Assembly: GCA_009801015.1 (NCBI GenBank)
Contig: VHZZ01010881.1
Location: 14,034-42,085, forward strand
Direction of reading: 5' to 3'
DNA: 28,052 bases
From: Silene noctiflora
Lineage: Eukaryota > Streptophyta > Magnoliopsida > Caryophyllales > Caryophyllaceae
A program made the position numbers and the translations under genes. This document shows, piece after piece, positions 1-26,262 of this stretch; position 1 is the first letter of the stretch; the number at the start of each line of letters is the position of its first letter. Under the pieces are notes generated by a model. The model did no database searches. It saw nothing but the letters and a program-made list of their open reading frames with translations, and was not told the origin of the DNA.

Positions 1-604
1 AATTTCGACCAAAATAATACCATTCCGACTACAACTCAAACGAAATCAACACAAATTCAACATAATACGACAACATATACACTAATTAACCCAACGACAA
101 CACAAAACAACAATTAAAATCAACCAAATTAAATGTAACAAACTAAAATCAACAAAAAAATGAAAAAATTCTAACTACTTCGTTAATTCACAATGCGATT
201 AATTAATTTACTTCCCGGAGAATCGAGTGAATTAGGTTCCGCCATGTAAAAATCGCAAGTAATTGTTGTTCTTGTTTTTTTTTTAATTAATTTGAATTTA
301 GGAGAGTTTGAGACGAAAATACTAGAGAGAGAATTAGTGAGTTTATAGTCCACGTAACTAGGAATGAAAATGTCGTTTACAATTACTAAAACGTCGTCTA
401 CAAAAATCAACCCCAAAACCCCCAATGAAAATGGAGTTAAACTCAATTGAAATTTCCTGAAATAATTAAAGCTGAAATAAGTTAGAGCAGATTTGAATAT
501 GAACCGAGCTGAATTAAACTAAAGTGAGCTAAATTACTTCTTAAAAAAAAAGTGAGCTAAATTACCATACCATAGTGAGCTAAATAAGAGATTAAAATTA
601 AGCC
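1..604. other. Gene-free AT-rich flank
   Basis: No coding region or recognisable element is supported here. The stretch is strongly AT-rich with short poly(A) and poly(T) runs. The 12-mer AGTGAGCTAAAT occurs three times, at 523, 551 and 574, spaced 28 and 23 bases apart, which suggests a small local duplication. The 87-codon minus-strand open frame at 183-446 shows no family signature and is probably chance. Confidence 0.5.
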
Positions 605-613
605 AAAAAGAAT
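605..613. repeat. Candidate LINE target-site duplication, 5' copy
   Basis: AAAAAGAAT here matches 4878-4886 at the poly(A) end. A 9-bp duplication is within the LINE range, but five of its bases are A and could match by chance beside a poly(A) tail. Only GAAT is truly informative. Confidence 0.45.
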
Positions 614-651
614 GGGCCTTATAATCTCAATTACCTTGTATACCTTATCAT

Positions 652-3600
652 ATGTCAGACCGTATTCCAAGCTTGACACCCAACCTACCCCCCATCACCT
701 GCATGGTATGGAACATCCAGGGGACGAAAAGCAAGTTGAAAATTAATGCCCTAAAAGAAGTGATCAAAATATATAAACCATCTGTCCTCGCTTTAGTAGA
801 AACCCATATAGACAGAGTACATGCCGAGAATATTCGATCAATTATAGGATACAATGGTCATTCTCGAGTTGATGCTATTGGGTTCAGTGGAGGTATTTGG
901 CTTTATTGGCGTCCAGAATTGGTAAATGTGGTTCCTGTTACTTCACATATATTACGGTAGAAGTGTCCCGTCGAGGTGAAACACCATGGTTTTTCTCTGC
1001 TATTTATGCTAGCCCGAATCAGCAGAATCGTCATCTCCTATGGGCTGAGTTGGAAGAATTTGCTTCGAATAACCAGCTTCCTTGGCTCTTGCCCGGAGAT
1101 TTTAATGAAACCAGGTCCATGGCTGAAAGACATGGGGGAGATAATAACATGGCGAGACGGTGTGAATTTTTCAATAACTGGATCGAGAATTGTGAGCTTA
1201 TCGAACTAGAATTTTCAGGTCATTCCCATACTTGGGCTCGAGGAAACTCTATTAAAACCAGTCAAAGTGCCCGACTTGATCGAGCCTTATGTAATAGTGA
1301 TTGGAGTACCCTTTTCGAAGACGGCAGTGTGAAGGTTTTACCAGCATATCAATCAGACCATTGCCCTCTTCTTATTTCACCAAATGGTTTTGTGCCTCTT
1401 CAATCAATACAAAGACCCTTTCGTTTCCAAGCGGCTTGGCTTACTCATGAGAAATTCACAGAGTTTATTGATGAAAACTGGAATAATGGTAATTCTCTTG
1501 TCGACCAATTGTCAAGCCTGTCTAATAAACTTCAAACTTGGAATCAAGATGTTTTTGGAAACATTTTTCATAAAAAACGAGCACTCCTAGCTCGTATTTA
1601 AGGGTGTCAAAAACATCTCTCAGCCAAGAGAGAAAGAAATCTTATTATTCTTGAAGCAAAATTGAGGCGCGAATTAGATGAAATCCTAGAGCGGAAGGAG
1701 ATTTTATGGTATCAAAAATCACGAGTGGACTTCATTCGTGATGGTGATCGAAATACATCGTACTTCCATGTTAGTACGTTGGTGCGTAGATGGAAAAACC
1801 GTATTCGTGCGTTGAAAAACGATGACGGCATTTGGGTCGATGATGAGGTCGATATCAAGAAGATGATAGTTGAATATTACAAAGCGCTCTATACTGCTGA
1901 TGAAGTAGATGACAATGGGGTTGATATTCCGTATGATCTCTTTCAAGAATTCAGTCCCGAGCATTGGGAATGGTTAACAAGATACTACTCCACTGCAGAA
2001 ATTGAGAGAGTAGTACATGATATGGGTGCTCTGAAAGCCCCCGGTCCGGATGGATTCCAAGCCTTATTTTACCAGAAGCATTGGAATGTCGTAGAGCAAG
2101 ATGTTTGTGCCATGGCGATTAAATCTCTCGAGGGCAAAGGTCTACCTATTGGACTAAACGACACCCATATCGTATTAATCCCTAAGGTAACCGTTTCCGA
2201 ACACATCTCTCAATTCCGTCCCATCAGTCTATGCAATGTGGCATATAAGATTGTTAGCAAGACCATTGCTAATAGACTAAAAAAGGTCCTGCCATTTCTT
2301 ATTTCTGAAAATCAAAGTGGGTTTGTCCCAGGGCGACAAATTACGGATAATATAGTGGTATTCTAAGAAACCATTCATACTATGCGTCGAGCTAAGGGTC
2401 GAAAATGTTATATGGCTATCAAGATCGACTTAGAAAAAGCGTATGACCGATTTCGGTGGGATTTTATCGAGGCTACTCTGAAGGATATGTGTTTCCCTAC
2501 CCTTATGATTGATACCATTATGGAATATGTCATGACACCCTCTATGCAAATCCTTTGGAACGGCGAGCCAACCGATAAATTTAAACCAACAAGAGGGGTA
2601 AGACAAGGCGATCCTTTATCCTCATATCTTTTCGTCATGTGCCTCGAAAAATTACAACAAGCAATAGACGAAAGAATTCGAGGAAATGAATGGCGCCCTA
2701 TTCCTATTTGTAAAAACGGACCTAGGATTTCTACCCTCTTTTTTGCGGATGATATGGTCCTCTTCGCTGAAGCTAGTATTGATCAAGCTCATATCATCAA
2801 TTACGTTCTTCGTAATTTTTGCAAGGGCTCGGGTGAAAAAGTAAGTATTTCAAAATCAAAAGTCTTCTTCTCAGCAAACACTCCCGACACCACTAAGAAT
2901 GATATCACGCAGCTTCTTGGGTTCGAGCAGACTTCTGATCTTGGCACCTATCTAGGGATGCCAACCATCAATGGTCGCGTCACTAAATCGACTTTCGCCC
3001 ATCTTGAAGAGAAATTTAATAAAAGGCTAGTGGGTTGGCAGACAAAGCACCTGTCGATGGCAGGTAGGAACACACTAATTCAATCCACTCTCTCTACTTT
3101 AGCTAACTATAGTATGCAGACAGCCAAACTTCCACGCACCTTATGTGATAATATTGATAGAAAGACACGAAAGTTTCTATGGGGAGGCCATGAAGAGAAG
3201 CGAAAGGTTCACCTTATTTCCTGGGAAACGGTTCAAAAACCAAAATCTACAGGCGGCTTAGGAATTCGCTCTACACGCCAATCAAATGCAGCATTCCTTA
3301 TGAAACTCGAATGGCGTATTCTCACCGAGCCATCTAGTCTTTGGGCTCGTGTCCTTCGAGCTAAGTATTGTAACGGCCGGTGTGATGTAGACATGTTCCA
3401 ACCCAAAGCTAATATGTCAAATGTCTGGGCTGGTATTTCCTCCCAAGCTGAATTCATTCATAAAGGCGCATCTATGGCTGTAGGAAATGGAAGACGAACT
3501 CTCTTCTGGGATCACTCATGGGTCGATGAAGGATGCTTGTCGGACAGGGCTATTGCAACTATTCCTGACTCTATTTTAGGTGCAACCGTAAGTGAAATGT

Positions 3601-4827
3601 GGGATGAAGGTTCGGGTTGGAAATGGGATGAGTTTGCCAATTATCTATCTCAACAAGACTTACAAAAAATCGCCTCTTATTTCTTATCCCCGGATCCGAA
3701 TATGGAAGATATGCTGTTCTGGAATGGAAATTCCTATGGAAAGTTTACTATAAAGTCTGCCCTTGGCATTTTGAAAGGTGCTGATGTGCTTAATGGAGAC
3801 AACCAGGTAGCCTGGGCACTTATTTGGAAGCTTTCTGTTCAACAACGCAACCGTATGTTCATTTGGCTAGCAGCTCATGACCGTCTAATGACTAATTATA
3901 ATCGAGTGAAGCGTAGAATGTCTGACGATCCCCTGTGCCCAAGGTGCCAATCAGAAGATGAGACTACAGATCACCTATTACGCCAATATCCTGTCTCAAT
4001 GGATATTTGGTCAGAGCTTGGAGACGGTGCTAGTTCGTCTGATTTTTTCGCAGATTTCCTCCCTACCTGGATTTCAAAGAATGCAAGTAATGGGTCTTCT
4101 CTAATGTCACAAGATTGGTCGATGAAATATGCTATTACATGTTGGTGGTTATGGAGATGGAGGAACAATATCGTTTTCGGCAAAACCATGGATAATCCAA
4201 CTGATCCTATTTCATTCCTTCACCGTCAATTTGAAATATCAAAACGAGCTTTCGACCCTTACTCCCTATTCATACCTACCCCAGGTACCTCTAGAGTTGA
4301 GCGTTTCATACGGTGGCAACCTCCTCCTCATGGCTGGGTTTTGCTCAACTCTGATGGGGCTTCACAATCGGGAATCCAGGACTAGCTGGATGTGGAGGCA
4401 TTCTTCGAGATGAGGCGGGTAATTTTATCTCAGCTTACAAGTTCTCTAGTGGTATTTGCACATCTATGCGAGCTGAGATGCGTGCTTTACTTGCTGGATT
4501 AGAGCACGCCAGAGATCTCCGTATTCCTCGTCTTCTTGTTCACATGGATAATGATCCTTGCGTCAACTTACTTCGCAAAGAGGTCTGCTCAGCAGCAATT
4601 TACGCCCATTAGTCCAACGCTGTAAAGAATTAATCGCTCTGACCGATTGGGTAGTCCACATTGATCATATTTATAGGGAAGCCAATCGCGCAGCAGATTG
4701 GCTGGCGAATAAGGGTGTCCTCGAGTCTACCTCTATCACGATCCTTGATGCTCCTCCTGACGAGCTCCGCATCATCCTGCGCGACGATATTTTAGGAGTT
4801 TATTTTCCTCGCTTAGTTCTTAGCTAG
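652..4827 (+). pseudogene. LINE ORF2 pseudogene: endonuclease, reverse transcriptase, zinc knuckle, RNase H
   Basis: Conserved pieces read in order across three frames. The endonuclease (652-about 1380) shows MVWNIQG, LALVETHI, GDFNETR, the RLDR box and QSDHCPLL. The reverse transcriptase (about 1660-3100) shows APGPDGF, the FRPISLCN box, SGFVPGRQI, KIDLEKAYD and the catalytic FADD at 2742-2753. A zf-RVT module near 3930-3990 has CPRC followed by DHLLRQYP, where the usual third cysteine reads tyrosine. RNase H keeps NSDGA, RAEMRALL, VHMDN and NRAADWLA, the four acidic positions of that fold. Breaks: a frameshift near 945 (one base lost), stop TAA at 1599-1601, stop TAA at 2364-2366, a frameshift near 4361-4370, and a frameshift near 4610 (one T lost from CATTAGTCC). 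Both stops fit CAA-to-TAA transitions. The 2382-4385 frame stays open for 667 codons, so decay is moderate rather than ancient. Confidence 0.93.
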
Positions 4828-4831
4828 TTCT

Positions 4832-4847
4832 TTGGGGCTTTACTGCC

Positions 4848-4850
<3 letters not shown>
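4832..4850 (+). other. LINE 3' stem-loop
   Basis: TTGGGGC, then TTTACT, then GCCCAA can fold into a 6-bp stem with one bulged G, placed immediately before the poly(A). Several plant LINEs and their SINE partners carry a 3' hairpin used for template recognition by reverse transcriptase. That role is inferred here from position and fold only. Confidence 0.55.

Positions 4851-4882
<32 letters not shown>
4849..4882 (+). repeat. LINE poly(A) tail
   Basis: An uninterrupted run of 34 A residues closes the LINE. A run this pure next to a mutated ORF points either to fairly recent insertion from an already defective source or to later slippage growth of the run. Confidence 0.9.
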
Positions 4883-4884
<2 letters not shown>

Positions 4885-4981
4885 ATCCCAAGTCCAACCC
4901 AAGCGTTGGGTTTGATATTTTGGTGCTTACATTTAGCGGTGAATTTGAAAGCTAGGGCAACAAATGAGAATTTGTGAAAGC

Positions 4982-4988
4982 TAGGGTT
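4982..4988 (-). promoter_or_regulatory. Telo-box upstream of the SKA2-like gene
   Basis: TAGGGTT (AACCCTA on the minus strand) lies 35 bp before the start codon. Telo-boxes are common near transcription starts of plant genes active in dividing cells. A single 7-mer match is weak evidence by itself. Confidence 0.35.
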
Positions 4989-5022
4989 GTTTTGATTTGG
5001 GCGGGGAGATCAGAAATCAGAG

Positions 5023-5190
5023 ATGGAGCACAAAGAGGAAGAACACCACCAGCAGCAGCAGCACCACCACCACCAGCAGCACCACCCTGCTGTTGACAAT
5101 CTTGCATCCCTTTTCACTAAAGCTCACCATGATCTTTCTCTTGTTCATTTCAAACTTGATAAAGAATTTCACCAAATTTATCCCGATAAT
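5023..5190 (+). CDS. SKA2: SKA2-like exon 1
   Basis: This exon has 56 codons in phase 0, with donor AAT|GTAAGT. It carries the Glu/His/Gln-rich leader and the first conserved helix, ending in YPDN. Confidence 0.88.
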
Positions 5191-8100
5191 GTAAGTTCTC
5201 TTTTAACTCCTCATTTCCCACTTTTTTCAACCCAATAATTAATCATTCTGGGTTACATAACTTGATTGGATTGCTTCAATTTGTTCTTGAGCATTACTTT
5301 ACTGATTTGAAATGGGCACTTTCCTAATACCTGAGTATTCAGTTGGATGCTCAAGTTCGTAACTTTGTTATAATGTTAACCCCCGTTTTATCGTGTTTTT
5401 CCGAATGTAGAAGACGGAGAAATTGAGGGACTACTAATTATCATTATTTGACTGAGTTGGCTCTAAGTGTTCCCAGCTTCAATTTTGTTAAGGGAGTTAG
5501 AAGACTCGCTTGGAATAATGTAAAATGACTCACTAAACTACGTATGCTTCGTATATACTCATAGTAGATTAGTAGTCAATCGATCAAATTCTAGTCGGTG
5601 GGTATCTTTGGGAGTTTAGGTCATTGGTTTATATTATTGTTGTCTTGCTCTTCATATTAAATTTGCCAATTTTCCATCTGGTTTAGGTGAATGTGTTCAG
5701 TATTCTGGAATAGGCATTTACGGTTTTTCTTTTGGATTATGTATTATCGCGACAGATAATTGTAGTCACTTGGGTGAAAACGGTCTACACTGACATTATT
5801 GTTGTTATCAAATATGTGAATGTCAGACAAATCCTATGAAATTGGTAGCGAGGATTAAGAAGATTCAGGATGAAATGTCATCTCTTAAAGATCAATGTCG
5901 CCAGCTTCTTGCTGCTAAGCAGGTTCCCTCTTCTTTCCCTTGCATCTGATTACCTTCATTTGTGTTTAAATTCTAATCCTTTCAGTTGTAAATCTTGCAC
6001 TATAAGCATATTGTCAATACTGGTTTGCTGGTTTTCTTATAAGAGATTTTGAAGAGGGATTTAATAGTTCGAGTATTATTTAGATTGTGTCTGCAATGGA
6101 GTGAACTATTTCCTCGACTTCTTTCATTTTAGTTAGCGGGTCTGATATTACGCATTTATGCTTCTCCATTATACGTGATGTTATTGTGTATCCAGTGAAC
6201 ATTATACAATGGAGTGGCTTTTGACAAGAGAGAGATTATATGTGAATGTGATTGGAACAACATAATTGCATGTTCAGTTATTTGAATGCGTTCTCAAGTT
6301 TGCTTTAAGATGCTGGCTTAGTTTAAAAAAGCGCGCCTTGAGTGCGCCTAAGGCGCGCCTTGGATGAGGCACTAGCCAAAACGCCTCGGTGCATTTTAGG
6401 TGCGCCTTTTAGACAAGGCTCACCTAACAAGGCTAACTAGTACACACTTTCCATATCTTTTAGACATGGCTCACCATTTCTTTTCCCCATTATTGGCAAC
6501 TTTACTCCTTGACATGTTAGCCAACTTGAAAACTCCTAAAAAAGCTATTGTTGCCAAAAAAAGTATTTGGAAATTACAAATTTGTTATTAAAAATAGGGC
6601 GCCTCGCGTCCAAAAGGCGCGCGCCTTCGCCTTGCGCTTTGCGCCTCATCGCCTTGGCCCCTTAGCGCCTCGGTGCGCCTTGCGCATTTTCAAACTAAGG
6701 ATGCTGGACCATTCATGTTGACACTTTAATTGTTACATTACATATTTAGAGGAGTAAGTAAGAGAGATTTGAAAATCTTCGGTTTTGAGGAATTTGAAGG
6801 AATATTAGTTTATGTTGTTTGACTAGAAAGCTTAGTCAATTAGAAGTGTCATTCAATTTGCTAAATGATGGACAGACAAATAGTTCTCCACTTCTCCAAC
6901 ACATAGAAGCTCAAGATATGTCTCTTAATGATGATTGTGAGCAGTCAGAGTTGATTTTCTATGCATTTGTAGTTTTATATGTTGCGGATTTGCTTGAAGG
7001 TAGTTGTGTTAGAGAGGAAAAGTTAGGAGATTATTTTTTTGCTAATATCATGTAACAGTAAACTTCGCAATTTGAGTATATATGTTGATGAATAATTCTT
7101 TGGGCATCAACCTACTAACTAATAAAAGAAAGCACTGTTTTTTTATTAGCTCTGAAATCCTGATTCTAGTACGATAGGCACATTGACAACTCTGAGGATG
7201 ATGATATGAGAGAGTCATGTAAGACTAATATTAAGTAGACTGAGGGGAAAAGCTGAATCTTTCTCTCTTCTGAGCAACATTTTTAGCCTTCATATTTGCT
7301 AATTCAACGTGAAGAGAAACTTATAAGCAAAACTTGTGCACCTACAGGACTTGATAGATAAGGCTAGGTCTACTCTGGCTGGCAATAGAAGCATGATTCA
7401 GCGAATGCAAACATCTGTTGGTATCCCAGTGACAAGTGATTCTGAAGATTCAGCATATTCCAGCTTTAATCAGGTGACAGTATTGTGCTTTTTCTGTTAT
7501 TTATTGATTTTCTGTGCATTTTTATGTTACGAAGCAAAAAAGCCTGAACCACTTGCTATCAAGAACCTTCAATGTTTTGACTAAATTGTTTAGCTAAGAA
7601 TGACATTTGGAAACAATCTTTCCTTGTCGACACTGAGGTAAGGTTGCGTACATCCAACCCCTCCTAGCCTGCCCATTTGCTGAAACCTGTAAGACATTGT
7701 CGTTGTTTTTGTTGTTATGGTAATGCATAGCTAAGGGTTCTCTTAAAATAAAATCTCATTATAATACATTATTGCTGAAGCTTCTAACAAATTGGATTTT
7801 CTTTAATTTTATCAGAAGAATGGAGTATGTGTTTTGTATTTTAAAGGTTGTAAATTTTCCAAGTGGTGTTTGTAGTCTTGACACCTCTTGCCAGCAAGCA
7901 ACCAACATGAAACTAGAGGCAAACAGGCTTTGATTATATATACCAGCAGCAAGAATCCCCTTAGCAGTTCTTATGGGGTTCTGATGCTCGACTTTGCTAC
8001 ATTCGTTCTCTTAATTTCTCACTTTTAAGCTTGTAGTTGCCACTTACCTGCAAAAGGCCAATAGATTAGCAGAGCTGTGTTTTAATCTTCTCTAGTTGCG

Positions 8101-8797
8101 AACATGATTTATTTGCAGATCATTGAGGAGTGGACAAGTCACGTAAGAGCAAAAACAGGTTAGTGATCTAAGTTTTGCGACAGTCCATGTTAGTAAAATT
8201 GCAGGCTCGGTTGCAAATCGTCATTGATTAATATAATGCGGTTGCAGCCAATTTCCCGGTTTATGACAGCTTGTTTATATATCTGTCCTATACTTCTTAT
8301 TGGCCTTGTTAGCCTTGTATCGGCCAAGTATACTGTCTCAGTTAACTATGGGCCGTACCGATATATTGGAAAATATCAGTACGGAAAGTTAAAAATCATT
8401 TAGTAACGACCGATATCTAATACCATGCGACAAGTTAGTATTGCTTTAATTTCTTTTTCCGATGTCCACATATGAAAAGAAAAAGGTTCTGAGATTCTTC
8501 ATAACTGTGGAAGAAGTACAAAGTCGAATCTCCTTTCAGTTATTTGCTGTCAATAGAAAGCCTGCATCTTTACTGGGGAATATACTAACAAAAAAGTGCA
8601 ACTTTCTGTGATATTTAATCATCCCTAAAAAATAATGAATTCACTCACCAACTTTTCGTTAGGGGTCTTCGGAGAACCACCACCAGTCTCGGTGTTTAAT
8701 CTGTATCTAATTGTGCTGTGTACTTGCAGGCGATGAAGAGGAAGACTCCATGCCCAAGGATATCAACAACCTAATGTTCGCATCAATAGTTGAATAA
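5023..8797 (+). CDS. SKA2: Spindle and kinetochore-associated protein 2 (SKA2)-like, 5 exons, 165 aa
   Basis: Exons are 5023-5190, 5827-5922, 7348-7473, 8119-8158 and 8730-8797. All four introns are GT-AG and every junction keeps phase, giving 498 nt and a TAA stop. After a 21-residue Glu/His/Gln-rich leader, the protein shows the SKA2 helical pattern: VDNLASLFTKAHHDLSLVH, then EFHQIYPD, then NPMKLVARIKKIQDEM. This parallels the KAESDLDYIQYRLEYE and NHPD...NPVTLL region of animal SKA2 as recalled. In animals SKA2 pairs with SKA1 and SKA3 in coiled coils that hold kinetochores to depolymerising microtubules, so a mitotic role is inferred here. The tail is acidic (DEEED) and ends in a short hydrophobic stretch. 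The start is the first ATG of the open frame, just after the telo-box. The family call is from memory of a plant homologue and was not searched. Confidence 0.85.
5044..5086 (+). repeat. CAC/CAG triplet tract coding His and Gln
   Basis: Interleaved CAC and CAG codons give runs of His and Gln at residues 8-21. Such tracts are prone to slippage and length polymorphism. They lie outside the conserved SKA2 region. Confidence 0.85.
5191..5826 (+). other. SKA2-like intron 1
   Basis: GT-AG intron of 636 bp (GTAAGT to GTCAG). AT-rich, with no recognised element inside. Confidence 0.8.
5827..5922 (+). CDS. SKA2: SKA2-like exon 2
   Basis: This exon has 32 codons in phase 0, from TNPMKLVARIKKIQ to LLAAKQ. 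It is the central amphipathic helix, rich in Lys and Gln, and the strongest family match. Acceptor is GTCAG|ACA and donor CAG|GTTCCC. Confidence 0.87.
6317..6699 (+). mobile_element. hAT-like MITE with GCGCC-rich ends, in SKA2-like intron 2
   Basis: The element is 383 bp. The 5' end CTTAGTTTAAAAAAGCGC and the reverse complement of the 3' end (CTTAGTTTGAAAATGCGC) match at 16 of 18 positions, so these are terminal inverted repeats. A perfect 8-bp direct repeat, GATGCTGG, flanks the element at 6309-6316 and 6700-6707. Eight-base duplications are typical of hAT transposons. Inside each end are clusters of GCGCC motifs in a GC-rich block, with an AT-rich core. There is no transposase, so it is non-autonomous. 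The superfamily is inferred from duplication length and is not proven. Confidence 0.85.
7348..7473 (+). CDS. SKA2: SKA2-like exon 3
   Basis: This exon has 42 codons in phase 0, beginning DLIDKARSTLAGNR and ending in a Ser/Asp-rich stretch and FNQ. Acceptor CTACAG|GAC, donor CAG|GTGACA. Confidence 0.88.
7603..7719 (+). mobile_element. SINE 3' fragment in SKA2-like intron 3
   Basis: The block GAGGTAAGGTTGCGTACATC, then CCAACCCCTCC, ending in a TTG-rich tail near 7700-7716, matches the 3' body and (TTG)n tail of widespread plant tRNA-derived SINEs of the TS/Au type, as recalled. The Pol III A and B boxes are not evident, so the copy looks 5'-truncated and its left edge is approximate. Confidence 0.65.
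8119..8158 (+). CDS. SKA2: SKA2-like exon 4
   Basis: A 40-nt exon encoding IIEEWTSHVRAKT plus the first base of a Gly codon. Acceptor TTGCAG|ATC, donor ACAG|GTTAGT. It supplies a short helix before the acidic tail. Confidence 0.85.
8159..8729 (+). other. SKA2-like intron 4 with an imperfect hairpin
   Basis: GT-AG intron of 571 bp. CCGTACCGATAT at 8353-8364 pairs with ATATCAGTACGG at 8373-8384: 11 of 12 bases pair, around an 8-base loop. The hairpin may be the remnant of a small inverted-repeat element; no boundaries are clear. Confidence 0.6.
8730..8797 (+). CDS. SKA2: SKA2-like exon 5 and stop
   Basis: The exon completes the split Gly codon (G|GC), then encodes DEEEDSMPKDINNLMFASIV and Glu before TAA at 8795-8797. 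Acceptor is TTGCAG|GCGATG. Confidence 0.87.
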
Positions 8798-9224
8798 GTT
8801 GATGTGTCTTGATTCTCAGTAGTTGCTTAAAATGAAGACTCGCTTCATTTGCTGTAAAGTTGAGATTGCAATGTGTATTCTTGCTGATACTGCACATCTA
8901 TCTCCGGTGTGTTGTATGCTTGGCTAAATTTGTAGATTTGTGGGGAATGCAAGAAACTTCGAACTTGGATTAATTCCAATTACAGTCCCAATGTCCGCGA
9001 TCATCCTATGTTCCAACATCTACAATTGCCTAAAAGAATGTAGGCTCATACATGCTACTGAATAAGCCAAATGACTTAAATGCGCAGTCCAAATATACAC
9101 CAACTCAAGCTGGTCCAGAGCATTTTAGCTTCGAGCTAGGGTTAATGACCATGGCTTGCATAAGTTGCATTGGGGAGTGAAGTGCAAAACTGCAAAATTT
9201 TTGTTGTCGTTAAGTACTTGTGAT
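8798..9224. other. 3' flank of the SKA2-like gene
   Basis: No gene is seen. This stretch should contain the 3' UTR and polyadenylation site of the SKA2-like transcript. It is ordinary AT-rich DNA in the convergent interval between SKA2 and PEX1. Confidence 0.5.
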
Positions 9225-9822
9225 TAGATGTGACATTCGTGTCGTTCGGTTCGGGGTTGGGTCGGGTTAGGTTATGTCAAGTTCAGGTCATGACTAACTC
9301 AAATCAAGTTCAAGTTCAAGTTAGTTGAGTCATTTCTTAGCTCTAGTTCGGGTCACGGTCGAAACATAATCAAGTTCATTATCAGGTCACATCATTCCAA
9401 TAATTTGTTGAATCAAGTCAAGTCTGGGTTGTGTTTTGCTTGGTTTGGCTTATCAATTCGTTATCGGGTAGATTTTTTTTCCAATTATTTTACCAATTCG
9501 AGTTGAATTATGATCATTATCTAGCGAAGTTATAACGTTACAAGTTCGATCTTTTCATAATGCCAGGATTAATCGGGTAATCTTTCGGATCGAGTCAACA
9601 TTCGAGTCAATTTCGGGTTATCTTTCGGGTCGGACCAATTGTGTGGTCCGGTCCAGTCCAATCAGGTTACGGGCCGAGTTCAATTTCGGGCCTACCTTAA
9701 TCGGATTTTGTCAGGTTACGGGTTATCATCTGGCCAGATTGGGTTGGTTTCAGTTTGCTACATTTTCAAGTTCTGTCGGGTCGGGTCGGGTCGCTTAAAT
9801 GAGGTCAAACTTGCCAGCTCTA
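9225..9822. mobile_element. Decayed hAT-like non-autonomous element, GGGTCGGGTT-rich
   Basis: The right end reads TTGCCAGCTCTA (9811-9822). The left end TAGATGTGACATTCGTGTCG is a diverged inverted copy of TAGAGCTGGCAA. The 8 bases outside each end are CTTGTGAT and ATCGTGAT, agreeing at 6 of 8, as expected for an old hAT duplication. The interior is degenerate GGGTCGGGTT and CAAGTTCA repeats and codes for nothing. The 116-codon open frame at 9639-9989 crosses the boundary and is treated as chance. Confidence 0.6.
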
Positions 9823-10201
9823 ATCGTGATTACACTTTACAGCAAACGCAAAGTAGTCCGAAAATTGGCAAAGAGAATCTTAACCCTGTTAGAAACTTGT
9901 TGCGTAATAAACATCTTCTGACACAAAAATCAGGAGAAAAAATTTATATGCTTGTTTTTATATCTGCACAAAAGTATACCACTTTATAACATGAGATATA
10001 CTCCACATTGGAATGACGAGAAGATACTTGATCAAAAATTCAAAATATAATTACAATAAACGCCCGCCCACGAACTAAACCTCAAGTGCCCCAAGCAGAT
10101 AAGAAGAGAAACAAAGTATAGCCTACTGATCCAGAGAATTAGAAGTCAATGTGATACTGAAGAAAGGACCTTTTGCACAAAGAATTGCCCCGTCTTTCTG
10201 A
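9823..10201 (-). other. PEX1 3' flank and probable 3' UTR
   Basis: This lies downstream of the PEX1 stop on the minus strand. It has no coding signal. The polyadenylation site could not be fixed. Confidence 0.5.
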
Positions 10202-26251
<16,050 letters not shown>

Positions 26252-26262
26252 TTCTGCAATAA

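Larger units (their letters stand above)
614..4882 (+). mobile_element. Decayed L1-like non-LTR retrotransposon (LINE)
   Basis: The element shows the order expected of plant L1-clade LINEs: apurinic endonuclease, reverse transcriptase, RVT-type zinc knuckle, RNase H, short 3' UTR and poly(A) tail. It begins only about 38 bp before the endonuclease frame and no ORF1 (gag-like) is present, so it is probably 5'-truncated. A 9-base direct repeat, AAAAAGAAT, lies at 605-613 and again at 4878-4886, overlapping the end of the poly(A), and is a plausible target-site duplication. Its A-rich content makes it weak evidence for the exact 5' boundary. At least five inactivating lesions mean it cannot encode its own proteins. 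It sits directly upstream of the SKA2-like gene in the same orientation. Confidence 0.93.

Noticed and set aside
183..446. 87-codon minus-strand open frame
   Set aside because: No domain, no conserved motif and no splice partner; composition is that of AT-rich noncoding DNA.
4997..5194. 65-codon plus-strand frame starting at 4997 as an alternative SKA2 start
   Set aside because: It reads exon 1 in another frame, giving Ser/Thr runs from the CAC/CAG tract; the 5023 frame alone continues through all five exons.
9240..9800. GGGTCGGGTT tract as interstitial telomere
   Set aside because: Units are degenerate and not TTTAGGG; the tract lies inside inverted termini of a hAT-like element.
9639..9989. 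116-codon plus-strand open frame
   Set aside because: It straddles the end of a repeat-rich hAT-like relic; the protein is repeat-derived with no family signature.
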